Source: an uncultured Alphaproteobacteria bacterium
GTDB lineage: Bacteria > Pseudomonadota > Alphaproteobacteria > Rhizobiales > Aestuariivirgaceae
Direction of reading: 5' to 3'
NCBI GenBank assembly: GCA_937870685.1
Contig: CALMZX010000143.1
Coordinates: 1-54,891, forward strand
Length of the DNA: 54,891 bases
Shown here: positions 9,143 through 17,436 of the stretch, piece after piece
How positions within the stretch are numbered: position 1 is the stretch's first letter
Layout: each line of letters opens with the position of its first letter
Notes under the pieces: generated by a model
The model's input: the letters and a program-made list of their open reading frames with translations, nothing else
What the model was told of the DNA's origin: nothing
Databases searched by the model: none
Program-made: the position numbers and the translations under genes

Positions 9143-9625
9143 ATGGATTACCATTCCCGCCCCAACGTCATCCCCTGGCCACCCCTGCTCTTCGCCGGGG
9201 CTGCAGCCATCGCCCTTCTCCTGCACTGGACCTCGCCGCTGGAGTTCCCCGGTCCGCCGCAGGGCACGCTGCTGCACGGACTGGGCGCGCTGCTGATCGT
9301 CACCGCATTGTCGATCGATGCCCTTGCCTTCCTCGCCTTCCGCCGCCACCGAACCACCATCCTGCCTCACAAGGGCGCGGACAGCCTGATCACCACGGGC
9401 ATCTATGGCTGGAGCCGCAACCCCATTTATCTCGGCAATTTGCTGCTGGTCACGGGAGCGGGCTTGCTTTTCGGCATCTGGGCGCTGGTCATCGCCGCCC
9501 CTGTCGCCCTTCTCGCCACCTGGAAGCTGGCAGTGCAGCGGGAAGAACGCCATCTCGCCGCAAGGTTCGGTGAACAATGGCAAGCGTACCGGCAAAAAAC
9601 CGCGCGCTGGTTCGGCCGGACGTGA
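9143..9625 (+). CDS. Isoprenylcysteine carboxyl methyltransferase-like membrane protein
   Basis: This 160-residue protein has about four membrane helices. Its C-terminal half carries the ICMT/PEMT-family signature [20 protein letters not shown] and then [20 protein letters not shown], the S-adenosylmethionine-binding region of this superfamily. Bacterial members methylate small or lipid-linked substrates, but the substrate here is unknown. I prefer the ATG at 9143. A frame from 9080 would add 21 residues rich in Arg and Cys that overlap the rpoZ upstream region. It stands alone, divergent from rpoZ. Confidence 0.8.
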   Translation: MDYHSRPNVIPWPPLLFAGAAAIALLLHWTSPLEFPGPPQGTLLHGLGALLIVTALSIDALAFLAFRRHRTTILPHKGADSLITTGIYGWSRNPIYLGNLLLVTGAGLLFGIWALVIAAPVALLATWKLAVQREERHLAARFGEQWQAYRQKTARWFGRT

Positions 9626-9659
9626 TCACGAAAGCGGGTTATCTTTTGCTCTGCCGGGC

Positions 9660-9680
9660 GCAGGCGCCTGACGCGCCTGC
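9660..9680 (-). other. Stem-loop beyond tRNA-Leu(GAG), possible weak terminator
   Basis: A perfect 8-base-pair stem gcaggcgc/gcgcctgc with a 5-base loop lies between the convergent methyltransferase-like gene and tRNA-Leu. Neither strand has a clear T-run after it, so its role as a terminator is uncertain. Confidence 0.35.
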
Positions 9681-9716
9681 TCTCCCGGAGTGCCATCCCC
9701 TTCCCTGTGAATGGGA

Positions 9717-9801
9717 TGGTGCGGTCGAAAGGACTCGAACCTTCACGGGTCTCCCCGCTACCACCTCAAGGTAGTGCGTCTACCAATTCCGCCACGACCG
9801 C
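9717..9801 (-). tRNA. tRNA-Leu, anticodon GAG
   Basis: The minus strand folds as a class II tRNA of 85 bases with an encoded CCA. The acceptor stem is GCGGTCG/CGACCGC with discriminator A. The anticodon stem CTACC/GGTAG encloses TTGAGGT, giving anticodon GAG. A variable arm CGGGGAGACCCG and the T-loop TTCGAGTC follow. Confidence 0.95.
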
Positions 9802-10044
9802 ATTCGCAAACCTTGCGAAGCGGGCGGGTGCTTAACAGGCGATTGCCGAATGCGCAACCCCCGCGCCGCAACATTGCGGAGAACCCGCGATTTCCCTTGA
9901 AAAGCGCCCTTCCAGCATCGCCATGGTTAATGAACCATGCTGGAATTACCAAGCAATTACATAAACTTGCCATGCGCGACTGAACGTGGCTGCAATGTGG
10001 CAAAGCTATGGTCGCTCCAACGAACAACGAATGGGGCGTTCAAC

Positions 10045-10680
10045 ATGTTGAGGTCAAGCGCAGCGGGGGCTGCCCTTCTTGTAGGGGCACTGATGATGCC
10101 ACAGGAAGTGATGGCACTCGGCAACGGCTCCGAATCTACTCCCGCCTTCGCAACCGAATTTGGCAAGGCACGTCCGCCGGTCGGCTTCGTGCGCTTCTGC
10201 GCCGACAACCCCGCCGACTGCAAGGACCGCACCAGCCGCGCCAGGCGCATCGCCATGGATCCCGACCGCTGGAACCTGCTCTATCAGGTCAACACCTACG
10301 TGAACGGCAAGATCGCCCCGGTGAGCGACATGGAACTCTACGGCGAAGCCGAGCGCTGGACCTATCCGGTCGATGCTGGCGACTGCGAGGACTACCTTCT
10401 GCTGAAGAAGAAATACCTTCAGGGCCTCGGCTTCCCGCAGGAAGGCCTGCTCATCACCGTGGTTCTCGACGAACAGAGCCAGGGCCACGCTGTGCTCACC
10501 GTGGTCACCGACAAGGGTGACTTCATCCTCGACAACCGCCGCAACGACATCACGCGCTGGAAGGACACAAAATACACCTTCCTCAAGCGCCAGTCCCAGA
10601 CCAACCCGCGTGTGTGGGTGGCTCTGGTGAAAGAGAAAACAATCGCATCAGGAGCCGTGGTGAGCAGCAGCGCCCACTGA
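10045..10680 (+). CDS. Secreted transglutaminase-like cysteine protease (BTLCP), first paralog
   Basis: This 211-residue protein has an N-terminal signal-peptide-like helix (about residues 1-24) and then the bacterial transglutaminase-like cysteine proteinase fold. Visible catalytic residues are Cys114 in AGDCEDY, His148 in QGHAVLTV and Asp163 in ILDNRR. The family acts in the periplasm or at the surface; relatives such as LapG cleave adhesins next to cyclic-di-GMP-controlled systems, but no adhesin or LapD is seen here. The start at 10045 opens directly into the signal peptide. The next gene is its paralog, separated by a terminator. Confidence 0.88.
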   Translation: MLRSSAAGAALLVGALMMPQEVMALGNGSESTPAFATEFGKARPPVGFVRFCADNPADCKDRTSRARRIAMDPDRWNLLYQVNTYVNGKIAPVSDMELYGEAERWTYPVDAGDCEDYLLLKKKYLQGLGFPQEGLLITVVLDEQSQGHAVLTVVTDKGDFILDNRRNDITRWKDTKYTFLKRQSQTNPRVWVALVKEKTIASGAVVSSSAH

Positions 10681-10743
10681 TTTCCTGATTGCCAGAGATA
10701 GGCCCGGCCGGCGTCCCCCATCCCCCAAACCGCCGGGCTTCTC

Positions 10744-10787
10744 GGAGCCGGCACCGTCCCACCCGGTGTCGGCTCCACTTTCTTTTT
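10744..10787 (+). terminator. Rho-independent terminator after first BTLCP gene
   Basis: A long stem, ggagccggcaccg paired with cggtgtcggctcc (one G-T wobble), encloses a short loop and is followed by actttcttttt. It lies 64 bases past the stop codon and separates the two protease paralogs into different transcripts. Confidence 0.88.
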
Positions 10788-10949
10788 GGGGGCTCTCACA
10801 AGACCAAGCCGTCCCGTCCACCCATGCTGGTCAGACCCCCAAAGCGTAAACCTTTCCCGGTCCCGTTAACCAACTGGTAACACTTGTGTTGCGCTCCGCC
10901 CCGCGATGTAAGAGTCTTAATGAAGAGTTAATTGCGTGGGTGGGCGTCA

Positions 10950-11570
10950 ATGAACAAGTTTGTAAGCGTGATCGCGGCAAGCCTTCTGGCAGGGCTTTCG
11001 GCAACATCAGCCATCGCGGCGGACGCCAGCCTCTATGTCGCCGAACACGGCAAGACCAAGCCGCCCATCGGCTTCGTCAAGTTCTGCGCCGCAAGCCCGT
11101 CCGAGTGCAAGGGCAGCGCCACGCTGCTGACCAGCCGTCTCAAGATGACGCCGGAACGCTGGAATGATCTCTTCCAGATCAACACCCGCATCAACAACAC
11201 CATCAAGCCTGCCTCTGACCAGGAACTCTACGGCGAGGTGGAATTCTGGACCTACCCCGTGACCGCCGGTGATTGCGAGGACTATCTCCTCCTCAAGAAG
11301 CGCGAACTGGAAGACCGCGGTTTCCCGTCCTCCGCCCTGCTCATCACTGTTGTGCTGGATGAACACAACGAGGGCCACGCCGTGCTCACCGTCAACACTG
11401 ACGCGGGCGACTACGTGCTCGACAACCGCCGCGACGACATCCTGCTCTGGAACGAGACCAACTACCGCTTCCTCAAGCGCCAGACGCAGCGCGACCCCAA
11501 GCAGTGGGTCTCTCTCGACGATGCCAAGACCATGGCCACCGCCTCGATCGGCACCAGCATCGGAAAGTAA
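10950..11570 (+). CDS. Secreted transglutaminase-like cysteine protease (BTLCP), second paralog
   Basis: This 206-residue paralog of the preceding protease has a clear signal peptide (MNKFVSVIAASLLAGLSATS then AIAAD) and the same catalytic triad: Cys109 in AGDCEDY, His143 in EGHAVLTV and Asp158 in VLDNRR. Long blocks are shared between the two, such as LYGE.E.WTYPV.AGDCEDYL, so they arose by tandem duplication. I chose the ATG at 10950; an upstream TTG at 10932 would only add MRGWAS before the signal peptide. The phage-repressor-like gene follows after 36 bases and may be cotranscribed. Confidence 0.88.
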   Translation: MNKFVSVIAASLLAGLSATSAIAADASLYVAEHGKTKPPIGFVKFCAASPSECKGSATLLTSRLKMTPERWNDLFQINTRINNTIKPASDQELYGEVEFWTYPVTAGDCEDYLLLKKRELEDRGFPSSALLITVVLDEHNEGHAVLTVNTDAGDYVLDNRRDDILLWNETNYRFLKRQTQRDPKQWVSLDDAKTMATASIGTSIGK

Positions 11571-11606
11571 CTCCGCCCATGCACCTCTCCTGCCCGTGAC
11601 AGTCCC

Positions 11607-12212
11607 ATGCAGGAGAAACCTGACCAGCGCAGCTACGTCCTGAAGGTGCTTGAACGCACCGGCTGGAACCAGACGGAACTGGCCAAGCGCGCCGGACTTC
11701 ATCCATCGACCCTGTCGCGGTTTTTCACGGCACCGCCCGGTGCCCAGGCCCTGCGCGCCAGCTCGATCAGCCGCATTGCCCAGGTCTCAGGCATTCCGAT
11801 GTCAGCGGGGGATGAACCGTCCGCGCATGAGGCATCCGGAATGGCCGAGTCCGAAGCCCAGCCCCTTGCGAACGGCATCACAGCGCTGGCTGATACAATT
11901 CTCGCGGCACTCCGCACTGAAGCGGGCGCGGTGGACGCATGGCGCCTCAACAGCCGCGCCCTGGAGCTGGCCGGTTACCGCCCGGGCGACGTGCTCTTTG
12001 TCAAACTGGGTGCGCCTCCCCTGAAGGGTGACGTTGTCTGCGCCCAGGTGTACGACTGGGTGAACAACCGCACGGAAACAGTCTTCCGTCTCTTTGAACC
12101 GCCCTATCTGATCACCGCCACAGCCGATATCTCCCGCCTGAAGCCGCTGGCGCTGGACGACGAAAACGTCGCGGTCAAAGGCACCGTCCTCCACGCCCTG
12201 CGCAGCCGGTGA
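11607..12212 (+). CDS. Helix-turn-helix regulator with S24-like C-terminal domain
   Basis: This 201-residue protein has an N-terminal HTH (about residues 10-34, including NQTELAKRAGLHPSTLSRFF). A Ser/Glu/Pro-rich linker is followed by a C-terminal domain (about 110-201) resembling the LexA/CI S24 fold: YRPGDVLFVKLGAPPLKGDV then FRLFEPPYLI. The Ser-Met pair and the Lys that drive self-cleavage in LexA and CI are not visible at the expected places, so it is probably a non-cleaving repressor. It lies 36 bases after the second BTLCP gene and ends at its own terminator. Its targets are unknown. Confidence 0.75.
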   Translation: MQEKPDQRSYVLKVLERTGWNQTELAKRAGLHPSTLSRFFTAPPGAQALRASSISRIAQVSGIPMSAGDEPSAHEASGMAESEAQPLANGITALADTILAALRTEAGAVDAWRLNSRALELAGYRPGDVLFVKLGAPPLKGDVVCAQVYDWVNNRTETVFRLFEPPYLITATADISRLKPLALDDENVAVKGTVLHALRSR

Positions 12213-12228
12213 CAATGCACCACATCTT

Positions 12229-12261
12229 AAATCACATTTTCATGTGATTTTTTGCTTTTTT
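12229..12261 (+). terminator. Terminator of the S24-like regulator gene
   Basis: A perfect 9-base-pair stem aaatcacat/atgtgattt with loop tttc is followed by tttgctttttt, 16 bases past the stop. The AT-rich dyad could also be an operator for the downstream small gene, but the T-run favours a terminator. Confidence 0.78.
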
Positions 12262-12313
12262 GCAATCTTCAACTGTGCCATAGATCAGAAATCGCCTCTG
12301 GGGAGAGTGTCGC

Positions 12314-12544
12314 ATGAAACTGGTGTTCACCGCAGAAGAAGTTGCCGAAGCCCTGCAGTTGACGCTGGAGGAGTTTGAGCGCGTTCGTCCAAGTTTGGAG
12401 GCAAAAGGGTTTCCCTTGCCCTTGCCGGGCCTCGAAAACCGCTGGTCGATCATTGATATCGTGAACTGGATCAACGGCAGCATCCGCCTGCAGCCGGGCC
12501 TGAAACCGGCCTCATGGACAACAGCAACCTCCCAGTTGTGTTGA
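12314..12544 (+). CDS. Small excisionase-like or HTH-like protein of unknown function
   Basis: This is a 76-residue protein behind a strong ribosome-binding site (ggggagag, about 8 bases before the ATG). The order FTAEEVAEALQLTLEEFERV, then LPLPGLENRWSIIDIVNWI, resembles the winged helix-turn-helix arrangement of AlpA/excisionase-type proteins, in which a helix is followed by a Trp-anchored strand and a second helix. I recognise no named family. With the repressor-like gene just upstream it could be a remnant of a phage or plasmid control region, but no integrase or other phage gene is present. Confidence 0.6.
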   Translation: MKLVFTAEEVAEALQLTLEEFERVRPSLEAKGFPLPLPGLENRWSIIDIVNWINGSIRLQPGLKPASWTTATSQLC

Positions 12545-12550
12545 GACCGT

Positions 12551-13072
12551 CTACGCGAGACCGGCTGCATAGCGCCGCCAGTTCCGCACATAGCCCTCCG
12601 CCGAGCCTGTCAGCCGCGCCGCCCCTTCCGCATCGATCTCGCGGATCACCTTGCCCGGCGCGCCCACCACCAGTGAATTGTCCGGAATCACCTTTCCCTC
12701 GGGAATCAGCGCATTCGCGCCGATCAGGCAGTTCTTGCCGATCACCGCATTGTTGAGCACCGTGGCCCCCATGCCGATCAGTGAATTGTCACCGATGCGG
12801 CAACCATGCAGGATCGCCTTGTGGCCGATGGTACAGTTGCGCCCGATGGTGAGTGGTGAACCCATGTCGGTGTGCAGCACGCTGCCATCCTGCACATTGC
12901 TGCCCTCGCCCACCTCGATCCATTCATTGTCACCGCGAAGCACGGCGTTGAACCAGACGCTGGCATCCTTGAGCAGGCGCACTTTGCCGATCACGTCGGC
13001 ACTTGCGGCGATCCAGTATTGCCCCGGCGCTGGCAAAGCGGGGGAAACGCCGTCGAGACTGTAGATGGTCAT
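12551..13072 (-). CDS. Gamma-class carbonic anhydrase family protein
   Basis: This 173-residue left-handed beta-helix protein is built from hexapeptide repeats (for example [20 protein letters not shown]). Three His residues sit at the places of the metal ligands of Cam/YrdA-type gamma-carbonic anhydrases, in SVLHTD, TIGHKA and LHGC. The family hydrates CO2 or serves as a trimeric scaffold; activity is not certain for short members of this type. The start at 13072 (MTIYSLDG) is preferred over one seven codons upstream. The DUF-like membrane gene lies 7 bases upstream in the same direction. Confidence 0.85.
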   Translation of the reverse strand: MTIYSLDGVSPALPAPGQYWIAASADVIGKVRLLKDASVWFNAVLRGDNEWIEVGEGSNVQDGSVLHTDMGSPLTIGRNCTIGHKAILHGCRIGDNSLIGMGATVLNNAVIGKNCLIGANALIPEGKVIPDNSLVVGAPGKVIREIDAEGAARLTGSAEGYVRNWRRYAAGLA

Positions 13073-13079
13073 GGGGTCC

Positions 13080-13394
13080 TCAGGTGATTCCAAACACCTG
13101 GGTGAGGATAAACACGCCCTGCAGGAAGCTCCAGCCCAAAGCCGCCGCCAACACCGGCACGCCGAGAATGGGCCGCTCGATCAGGTCATGGAAAGCCGTG
13201 AGCAGCACAGTCACGGGCGCCGCAAAGACGATCGCAAGGACACGCAGGGGCGTCAGCAGCGTCGGATTGGCGTCAAACAGCGCGCCGAGCCGCGGCTCCT
13301 CATCCATGGCAATGCTCCAGAACGAGCCGACAATCCCTGCAGAGGTGAATCCCACCGCAAGGGCAAAAAGATAGGCAGCGTGCTGCACATCCAT
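13080..13394 (-). CDS. Small membrane protein of unknown function
   Basis: This 104-residue protein has three predicted membrane helices, about residues 5-27, 47-66 and 78-99. It resembles short uncharacterised Hyphomicrobiales membrane proteins of the DUF6949 kind, but I hold that match weakly. It shows no catalytic motif. It is 7 bases upstream of the gamma-carbonic anhydrase gene and very probably cotranscribed with it. Confidence 0.65.
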   Translation of the reverse strand: MDVQHAAYLFALAVGFTSAGIVGSFWSIAMDEEPRLGALFDANPTLLTPLRVLAIVFAAPVTVLLTAFHDLIERPILGVPVLAAALGWSFLQGVFILTQVFGIT

Positions 13395-13519
13395 GACACA
13401 ACCCCAAACACACGAACCACCTGCCCCAAAACGGGACAGTGCGTTTACACATGATTCAGGATTGCAAGCTTCGGGCCGTCAGGCAAGGGGTGGAGGACAG
13501 ATGACGCCGCCACGCGATG

Positions 13520-13732
13520 TTACTCGTCGAGATCGAACTCGAGGATTGCCATGGAGAAATTGTATGACAACTCACCGTCTTCCTCGTCGCGGAAGATGAC
13601 GCCGATGAACTCTTCGCCGATATAGACTTCGCCCGAGTCCTTCTTCTGCGGCCGGGCGCGCACGGAGAGGCCCGCGTTGTCGAACTTGGCACGCAGGAAT
13701 TTCGTCAGCTTGGCAATTTCATCGGGCTTCAA
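13520..13732 (-). CDS. DUF3126 family protein
   Basis: This 70-residue soluble protein has the family core KKDSGEVYIGEEFIGVIFRD followed by YNFSMAILEFDLDE. DUF3126 is conserved in Alphaproteobacteria and has no known function. The start codon is TTG at 13732 (TTG-AAG-CCC, read as Met-Lys-Pro) with GGAG about 9 bases upstream; no ATG gives the full conserved N-terminus. It lies 30 bases downstream of cysE in the same direction and may share its transcript. Confidence 0.82.
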   Translation of the reverse strand: MKPDEIAKLTKFLRAKFDNAGLSVRARPQKKDSGEVYIGEEFIGVIFRDEEDGELSYNFSMAILEFDLDE

Positions 13733-13762
13733 GATCGGTGCTCCACAGGTTGTGGCCCCCGA

Positions 13763-14596
13763 TTAGACCTGATCGCCGCCCTCTGCAACCGCGTCGACCT
13801 GATGGTCCATGGCGCGGGCCGGTTCTTCGCAGCCGGCATAGCCGACGATCTTGGCGGGCACGCCAGCAACGGTCCGGTTCGGCGGCACGTCATGCAGCAC
13901 CACCGAGCAGGCAGCGATGCGCGAGCAGTTGCCGATCTCGATGTTGCCGAGCACCTTCGCCCCAGCTCCGATCAGCACGCCACGGCGGATCTTTGGATGG
14001 CGGTCGCCGGTTTCCTTGCCGGTGCCGCCCAGCGTCACGCCCTGCATCATCGAGACGTTGTCCTCGATCACGCAGGTCTCGCCGATCACGATGTCATGCC
14101 CGTGGTCGATCATGATGCCCTTGCCGATGCGGGCATTGGGATGGATGTCGAGCGACGAGATCATCGACGAGCGGCTCTGCAGGAAATAGGCGAAATCCTT
14201 GCGCCCCATCAGCCACAGGCGGTGCGCCATGCGGTGCGTCTGCAATGCCTGGTAGCCTTTGAAGTAGAGGAACGGATCAATGTAGCGGTGGCAGGCCGGG
14301 TCACGGTCGAAGGTGGCCGTGAGGTCGGCGCGCGCCGACAGGCCGATGTCCGGCTCTGCTTCAATGGCATCTTCAAAGGCGTTGACGATGGTGTCCGAAC
14401 CGAGGTCGGCACTGCCGAGCCGCTGGGCCAGACGGTGGATCAGCGCCGCCTCGAAACTCTCATGCGCCAGCAGCGAGGAATAGATGAATCCGCCCAGCGC
14501 AGGTTCCTGCCGAACCGCGTCCTCCGCTTCCGTGCGGACCCGGTCCCAGACGGGATCAATCTTCTCGACAGTCTTGGTATTGGTCTCGCGCACCAT
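13763..14596 (-). CDS. cysE: Serine O-acetyltransferase
   Basis: CysE transfers acetyl from acetyl-CoA to L-serine, the first step of cysteine synthesis. The 277-residue protein has the N-terminal helical domain (for example FIYSSLLAHESFEAALIHRL). Its left-handed beta-helix holds the catalytic region SLDIHPNARIGKGIMIDHGH and then IVIGETCVIEDNVSMMQGVT. The acetyl-CoA-binding end has GGTGKETGDRHPKIRRGVLI. The C-terminal tail lacks an obvious terminal Ile, so docking with cysteine synthase cannot be judged. DUF3126 follows at 30 bases. Confidence 0.94.
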   Translation of the reverse strand: MVRETNTKTVEKIDPVWDRVRTEAEDAVRQEPALGGFIYSSLLAHESFEAALIHRLAQRLGSADLGSDTIVNAFEDAIEAEPDIGLSARADLTATFDRDPACHRYIDPFLYFKGYQALQTHRMAHRLWLMGRKDFAYFLQSRSSMISSLDIHPNARIGKGIMIDHGHDIVIGETCVIEDNVSMMQGVTLGGTGKETGDRHPKIRRGVLIGAGAKVLGNIEIGNCSRIAACSVVLHDVPPNRTVAGVPAKIVGYAGCEEPARAMDHQVDAVAEGGDQV

Positions 14597-14676
14597 GGTC
14601 GGACTCCTCAGCCGGGCATTCTAGCACAGAACGCCAGAGGTGGGGAGTGCATGGCGGACCCGCAAGTCCGGCAAGG

Positions 14677-15456
14677 TTAAGTGACCGGAGGAACGGCCGT
14701 TTCCGCAAGGAATTCCAGCACCGCCTGCTTATGGCCCTTGTCGCCCACGGCATTCATGTGGTTGCGCCCCGGCAGCGTCACACCGCGCGCCGTCGGCATC
14801 AGGGCCACCAGCGGCGCCACCGGCCCCGCCACGTCGTCCGCCTCCCCCGCCACCACGAGGACAGGGCATGAAATCCGCGCCAGCGCCTCCGGCTTGATCT
14901 TGACGCGGCTCGAACGGATGCAGGCGGCCAACGCCTTGAGGTCACTCCTGGTATTCTCCGCGAAGATGCGGAAGGAGAGTGCCCCCGGATCGGTCACATC
15001 CCCGCGCGACGGTGCCTCCAGGCCGTCCGCAATGGCCTCCGCCCCCGGCACGCCCAGCACCATGCCTTCCGCCAGTCCTGAAAACACCACGCGCGACACC
15101 CGTGACGGATAGTTCAGCGTGAGGAATGCCGAAATCCGCGCGCCCATGGAGTATCCCATGACGGCGGCCCTCTCGATTCCCAGGTGGTCCAGCAGGCGCC
15201 GCGCATCATCCGCCATGATCGGCGAGGAATAGTCGGACGGCGAATAGAGCTTCTGGCTCTGCCCGTGCCCCCGGTTGTCCACCATGATCACCCGGTAGCC
15301 GGCATCATGCAGCGTGCGCAGCCATCCCGTCGATTCCCAGTTGACCACATGGTTGGAGGCAAAGCCGTGGATGAGGAGAATGGGCTCGCCATGCCCATGG
15401 GCGGGATGGCTGTCCTTGAAGGCGATCTCGACACCCGCCGAATTGAATTTTTGCAT
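14677..15456 (-). CDS. Alpha/beta hydrolase
   Basis: This 259-residue protein is a complete alpha/beta-hydrolase fold enzyme. It shows the oxyanion-hole motif LLIHGFASNH, the nucleophile elbow GYSMG with Ser103, an acid in LVVAGEADDVAG, and the catalytic His in LPGRNHMNAVGD. The sequence DNRGHGQSQK is typical of esterase or haloperoxidase-like members. Nothing in the active site or neighbours fixes the substrate. It is divergent from the zinc-finger gene at 15510. Confidence 0.85.
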   Translation of the reverse strand: MQKFNSAGVEIAFKDSHPAHGHGEPILLIHGFASNHVVNWESTGWLRTLHDAGYRVIMVDNRGHGQSQKLYSPSDYSSPIMADDARRLLDHLGIERAAVMGYSMGARISAFLTLNYPSRVSRVVFSGLAEGMVLGVPGAEAIADGLEAPSRGDVTDPGALSFRIFAENTRSDLKALAACIRSSRVKIKPEALARISCPVLVVAGEADDVAGPVAPLVALMPTARGVTLPGRNHMNAVGDKGHKQAVLEFLAETAVPPVT

Positions 15457-15509
15457 GGGCGCGAAGATATGCTATCCGCGCAGCACGAAACAAGTCTCGG
15501 AGTTCGGAC

Positions 15510-15755
15510 ATGGCGTCTGGCGCAACACCTCACTTCCAAAACAGCATGGGCGTGGCCTCGATCGAAATCGGCGCCAGGGAGTTCATGTGCATCGGCGCCA
15601 AGCCCCCCTTCGACCACCCGCATGTCTTCCTCGACATGGGTGGTGCGAGCGAGATCATCTGCCCCTATTGCTCGACCCTGTACAGGCACAACGGCAAGCT
15701 GGCCCACGACGCGGCCCTCCCCGCCGACGCAGCCTGGCACGACAAGGCTGCATGA
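15510..15755 (+). CDS. CHCC zinc-finger protein, NDUFS6-like
   Basis: This 81-residue protein has the zf-CHCC pattern: Cys27, His36 (or His38) in DHPHVFLD, and Cys51/Cys54 in IICPYCSTLYRH. The family is related to the mitochondrial complex I accessory subunit NDUFS6. In Alphaproteobacteria it is a small protein whose exact role is not settled. Its stop overlaps the start of the acetyltransferase gene (ATGA). A second in-frame ATG at 15546 is possible and keeps the zinc finger. Confidence 0.86.
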   Translation: MASGATPHFQNSMGVASIEIGAREFMCIGAKPPFDHPHVFLDMGGASEIICPYCSTLYRHNGKLAHDAALPADAAWHDKAA

Positions 15756-16240
15756 GCAGCCGCCCCGTCACAATCCGCGATTACCGCGAAAGTGACGAGG
15801 CAGGGGTGATTGCGCTTGCGCGAGAGTTGCAGGTGCAGGAACGCACCACTTTCGACCGGATGAAGCCGGAAGGAGACATTGGCGCAGCCTATGTGGCGGC
15901 CATGATGGCCGACGTCCGCGCCCATGATGGGCGCTTTCTCGTGGCCGAACGTGACGGAATGTTACTCGGTTACTGCACCCTGCTCACCCGGCGCGACTCC
16001 TCCGAGGAACACGACGAGGTCTTCTACACCTATTCGCACGTGAGCGACCTGACAGTGGCAGGCCCCGAACGCGGCGCAGGCATCGGTGCCGACCTCCTTG
16101 CGGCATGCGAGACAATCGCACGCGAAGCAGGGCAAAAATGGCTGCGCCTCAATGTGCAGGCCGCCAACAGCGGTGCCCGCCGTTTCTATGATCGCCACGG
16201 ATACCGTGAGTTGCTCACGCTCATGGAAAAGGCGCTGTGA
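15752..16240 (+). CDS. GNAT family N-acetyltransferase
   Basis: This 162-residue acyltransferase of the GNAT fold has the acetyl-CoA pyrophosphate-binding loop in PERGAGIGADLLAACETIAR (the R/QxxGxG/A motif). The usual end block is NSGARRFYDRHGYREL. The substrate cannot be predicted. The gene overlaps its neighbours on both sides by four bases, ATGA with the zinc-finger gene and GTGA with the glycosylase-like gene, so the three genes form one operon. Confidence 0.88.
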   Translation: MSSRPVTIRDYRESDEAGVIALARELQVQERTTFDRMKPEGDIGAAYVAAMMADVRAHDGRFLVAERDGMLLGYCTLLTRRDSSEEHDEVFYTYSHVSDLTVAGPERGAGIGADLLAACETIAREAGQKWLRLNVQAANSGARRFYDRHGYRELLTLMEKAL

Positions 16241-17436
16241 AGGCTCTCTCGCAAGCCGAAGCCCGCCGCATCGCCCTTGCCGCACAGGGCTTCGACGCCC
16301 GTCACCGCGCGGCAAAACCCACATGGTCCGCGCTGGCGCGCACCATGGCCAGGCTTCATCTCCTGCAGATCGACAGTGTCAACGTGCTGGTGCGCTCCCA
16401 CTACCTGCCGCTCTTCTCGCGTCTCGGCAACTATGACCGCAGCGCACTCGACAGGCGCACGCTGGAAGACAAGAACCGTCACGTCTTCGAATGCTGGGCC
16501 CATGAGGCAAGCCTTGTCCCCATGGACCTGCATCCGCTCATGCGCTGGCGCATGCACCGCGCCCGTGCCGGGGATGGCATCTATCATGCCATGGACCGCT
16601 TCACCCGCGACGAGGCGCCATTCCTGAAACGCACGCTGAATTTCGTGGAGAAGAACGGCCCCACGCGGGTGCGCGAGGTGCCGGACGGCGGCAAGGGCGA
16701 AGGAGGCTGGTGGGGCTGGAGCAAGGGCAAGATGGCGCTCGAAACCCTTTTCGACCACGGCCTCGTGACCACCGCACGGCGTGACGGCTTCGAGCGAATC
16801 TACGACCTTCAAGAACGCGTCATCCCGGGCGACGTGCTGGCCCGTGAAACCCCGCCCGAACGCAAAACCTTCCGCCAGCTGATGGCGATGGCAGGCGAGG
16901 CGCTCGGCATCGGTACCGAAATCGACCTGCGCGACTATTTCCGCTTGCCCGTGGCCGAAGCAAAAACAGCGCTCGCGGACTGTCTCGCCGATGGCTCACT
17001 TCTGGAGGTCCGGGTTGATGGCTGGAAATCCGTGGCCTATCTGCACCGCGACGCAAGGCGGCCCCGGCAGGCCGGCGGCATTGCGCTCCTCTCCCCCTTC
17101 GATCCGCTCGTCTGGAACCGCGACCGGGCCGAAAGGTTGTTCAGTTTCCACTACAGGATAGAACTCTATACCCCTCAGAAGAAACGGAAATTTGGTTATT
17201 ACGTGCTGCCGTTCCTGCACCATGACAGGATGGCGGGCAGGCTCTGCCTGAAGGCCGACCGCGAGAACAGCGCCCTCCTCGTCAACGCTGCCCATCATGA
17301 AGCGGACGCCGACGCTGCCGACACTGCCCGCGCCCTCGCCCCCGAACTGCGCCTGATGGCGGACTGGCTGGAACTCGCCGATGTAAAGGTGGCCCGCAGC
17401 GGCAACCTCGCCGCCACGCTGCGCAAGCTCAGTTGA
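16237..17436 (+). CDS. AlkZ/YcaQ-like winged-helix DNA glycosylase family protein
   Basis: This 399-residue HTH_42 protein resembles YcaQ (AlkX) of E. coli and AlkZ of Streptomyces, glycosylases that unhook DNA crosslinks or remove bulky alkylated bases. It has the conserved catalytic-type motif Gln44-Ile-Asp46 in LHLLQIDSVNVLVRSHYLPL. Further blocks are FECWAHEASLVPMDLHPLMR and, near the C-terminus, LLSPFDPLVWNRDRAERLF and KRKFGYYVLPFL. The start codon is GTG at 16237. Its end overlaps the convergent aminotransferase gene by 8 bases. Activity on crosslinks is inferred from family only. Confidence 0.85.
   Translation: MKALSQAEARRIALAAQGFDARHRAAKPTWSALARTMARLHLLQIDSVNVLVRSHYLPLFSRLGNYDRSALDRRTLEDKNRHVFECWAHEASLVPMDLHPLMRWRMHRARAGDGIYHAMDRFTRDEAPFLKRTLNFVEKNGPTRVREVPDGGKGEGGWWGWSKGKMALETLFDHGLVTTARRDGFERIYDLQERVIPGDVLARETPPERKTFRQLMAMAGEALGIGTEIDLRDYFRLPVAEAKTALADCLADGSLLEVRVDGWKSVAYLHRDARRPRQAGGIALLSPFDPLVWNRDRAERLFSFHYRIELYTPQKKRKFGYYVLPFLHHDRMAGRLCLKADRENSALLVNAAHHEADADAADTARALAPELRLMADWLELADVKVARSGNLAATLRKLS

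Noticed and set aside
12314-12544. Prophage or integrated element
   Set aside because: The excisionase-like gene and the repressor-like gene suggest it, but there is no integrase, no att repeat and no structural gene; flanking genes are ordinary.
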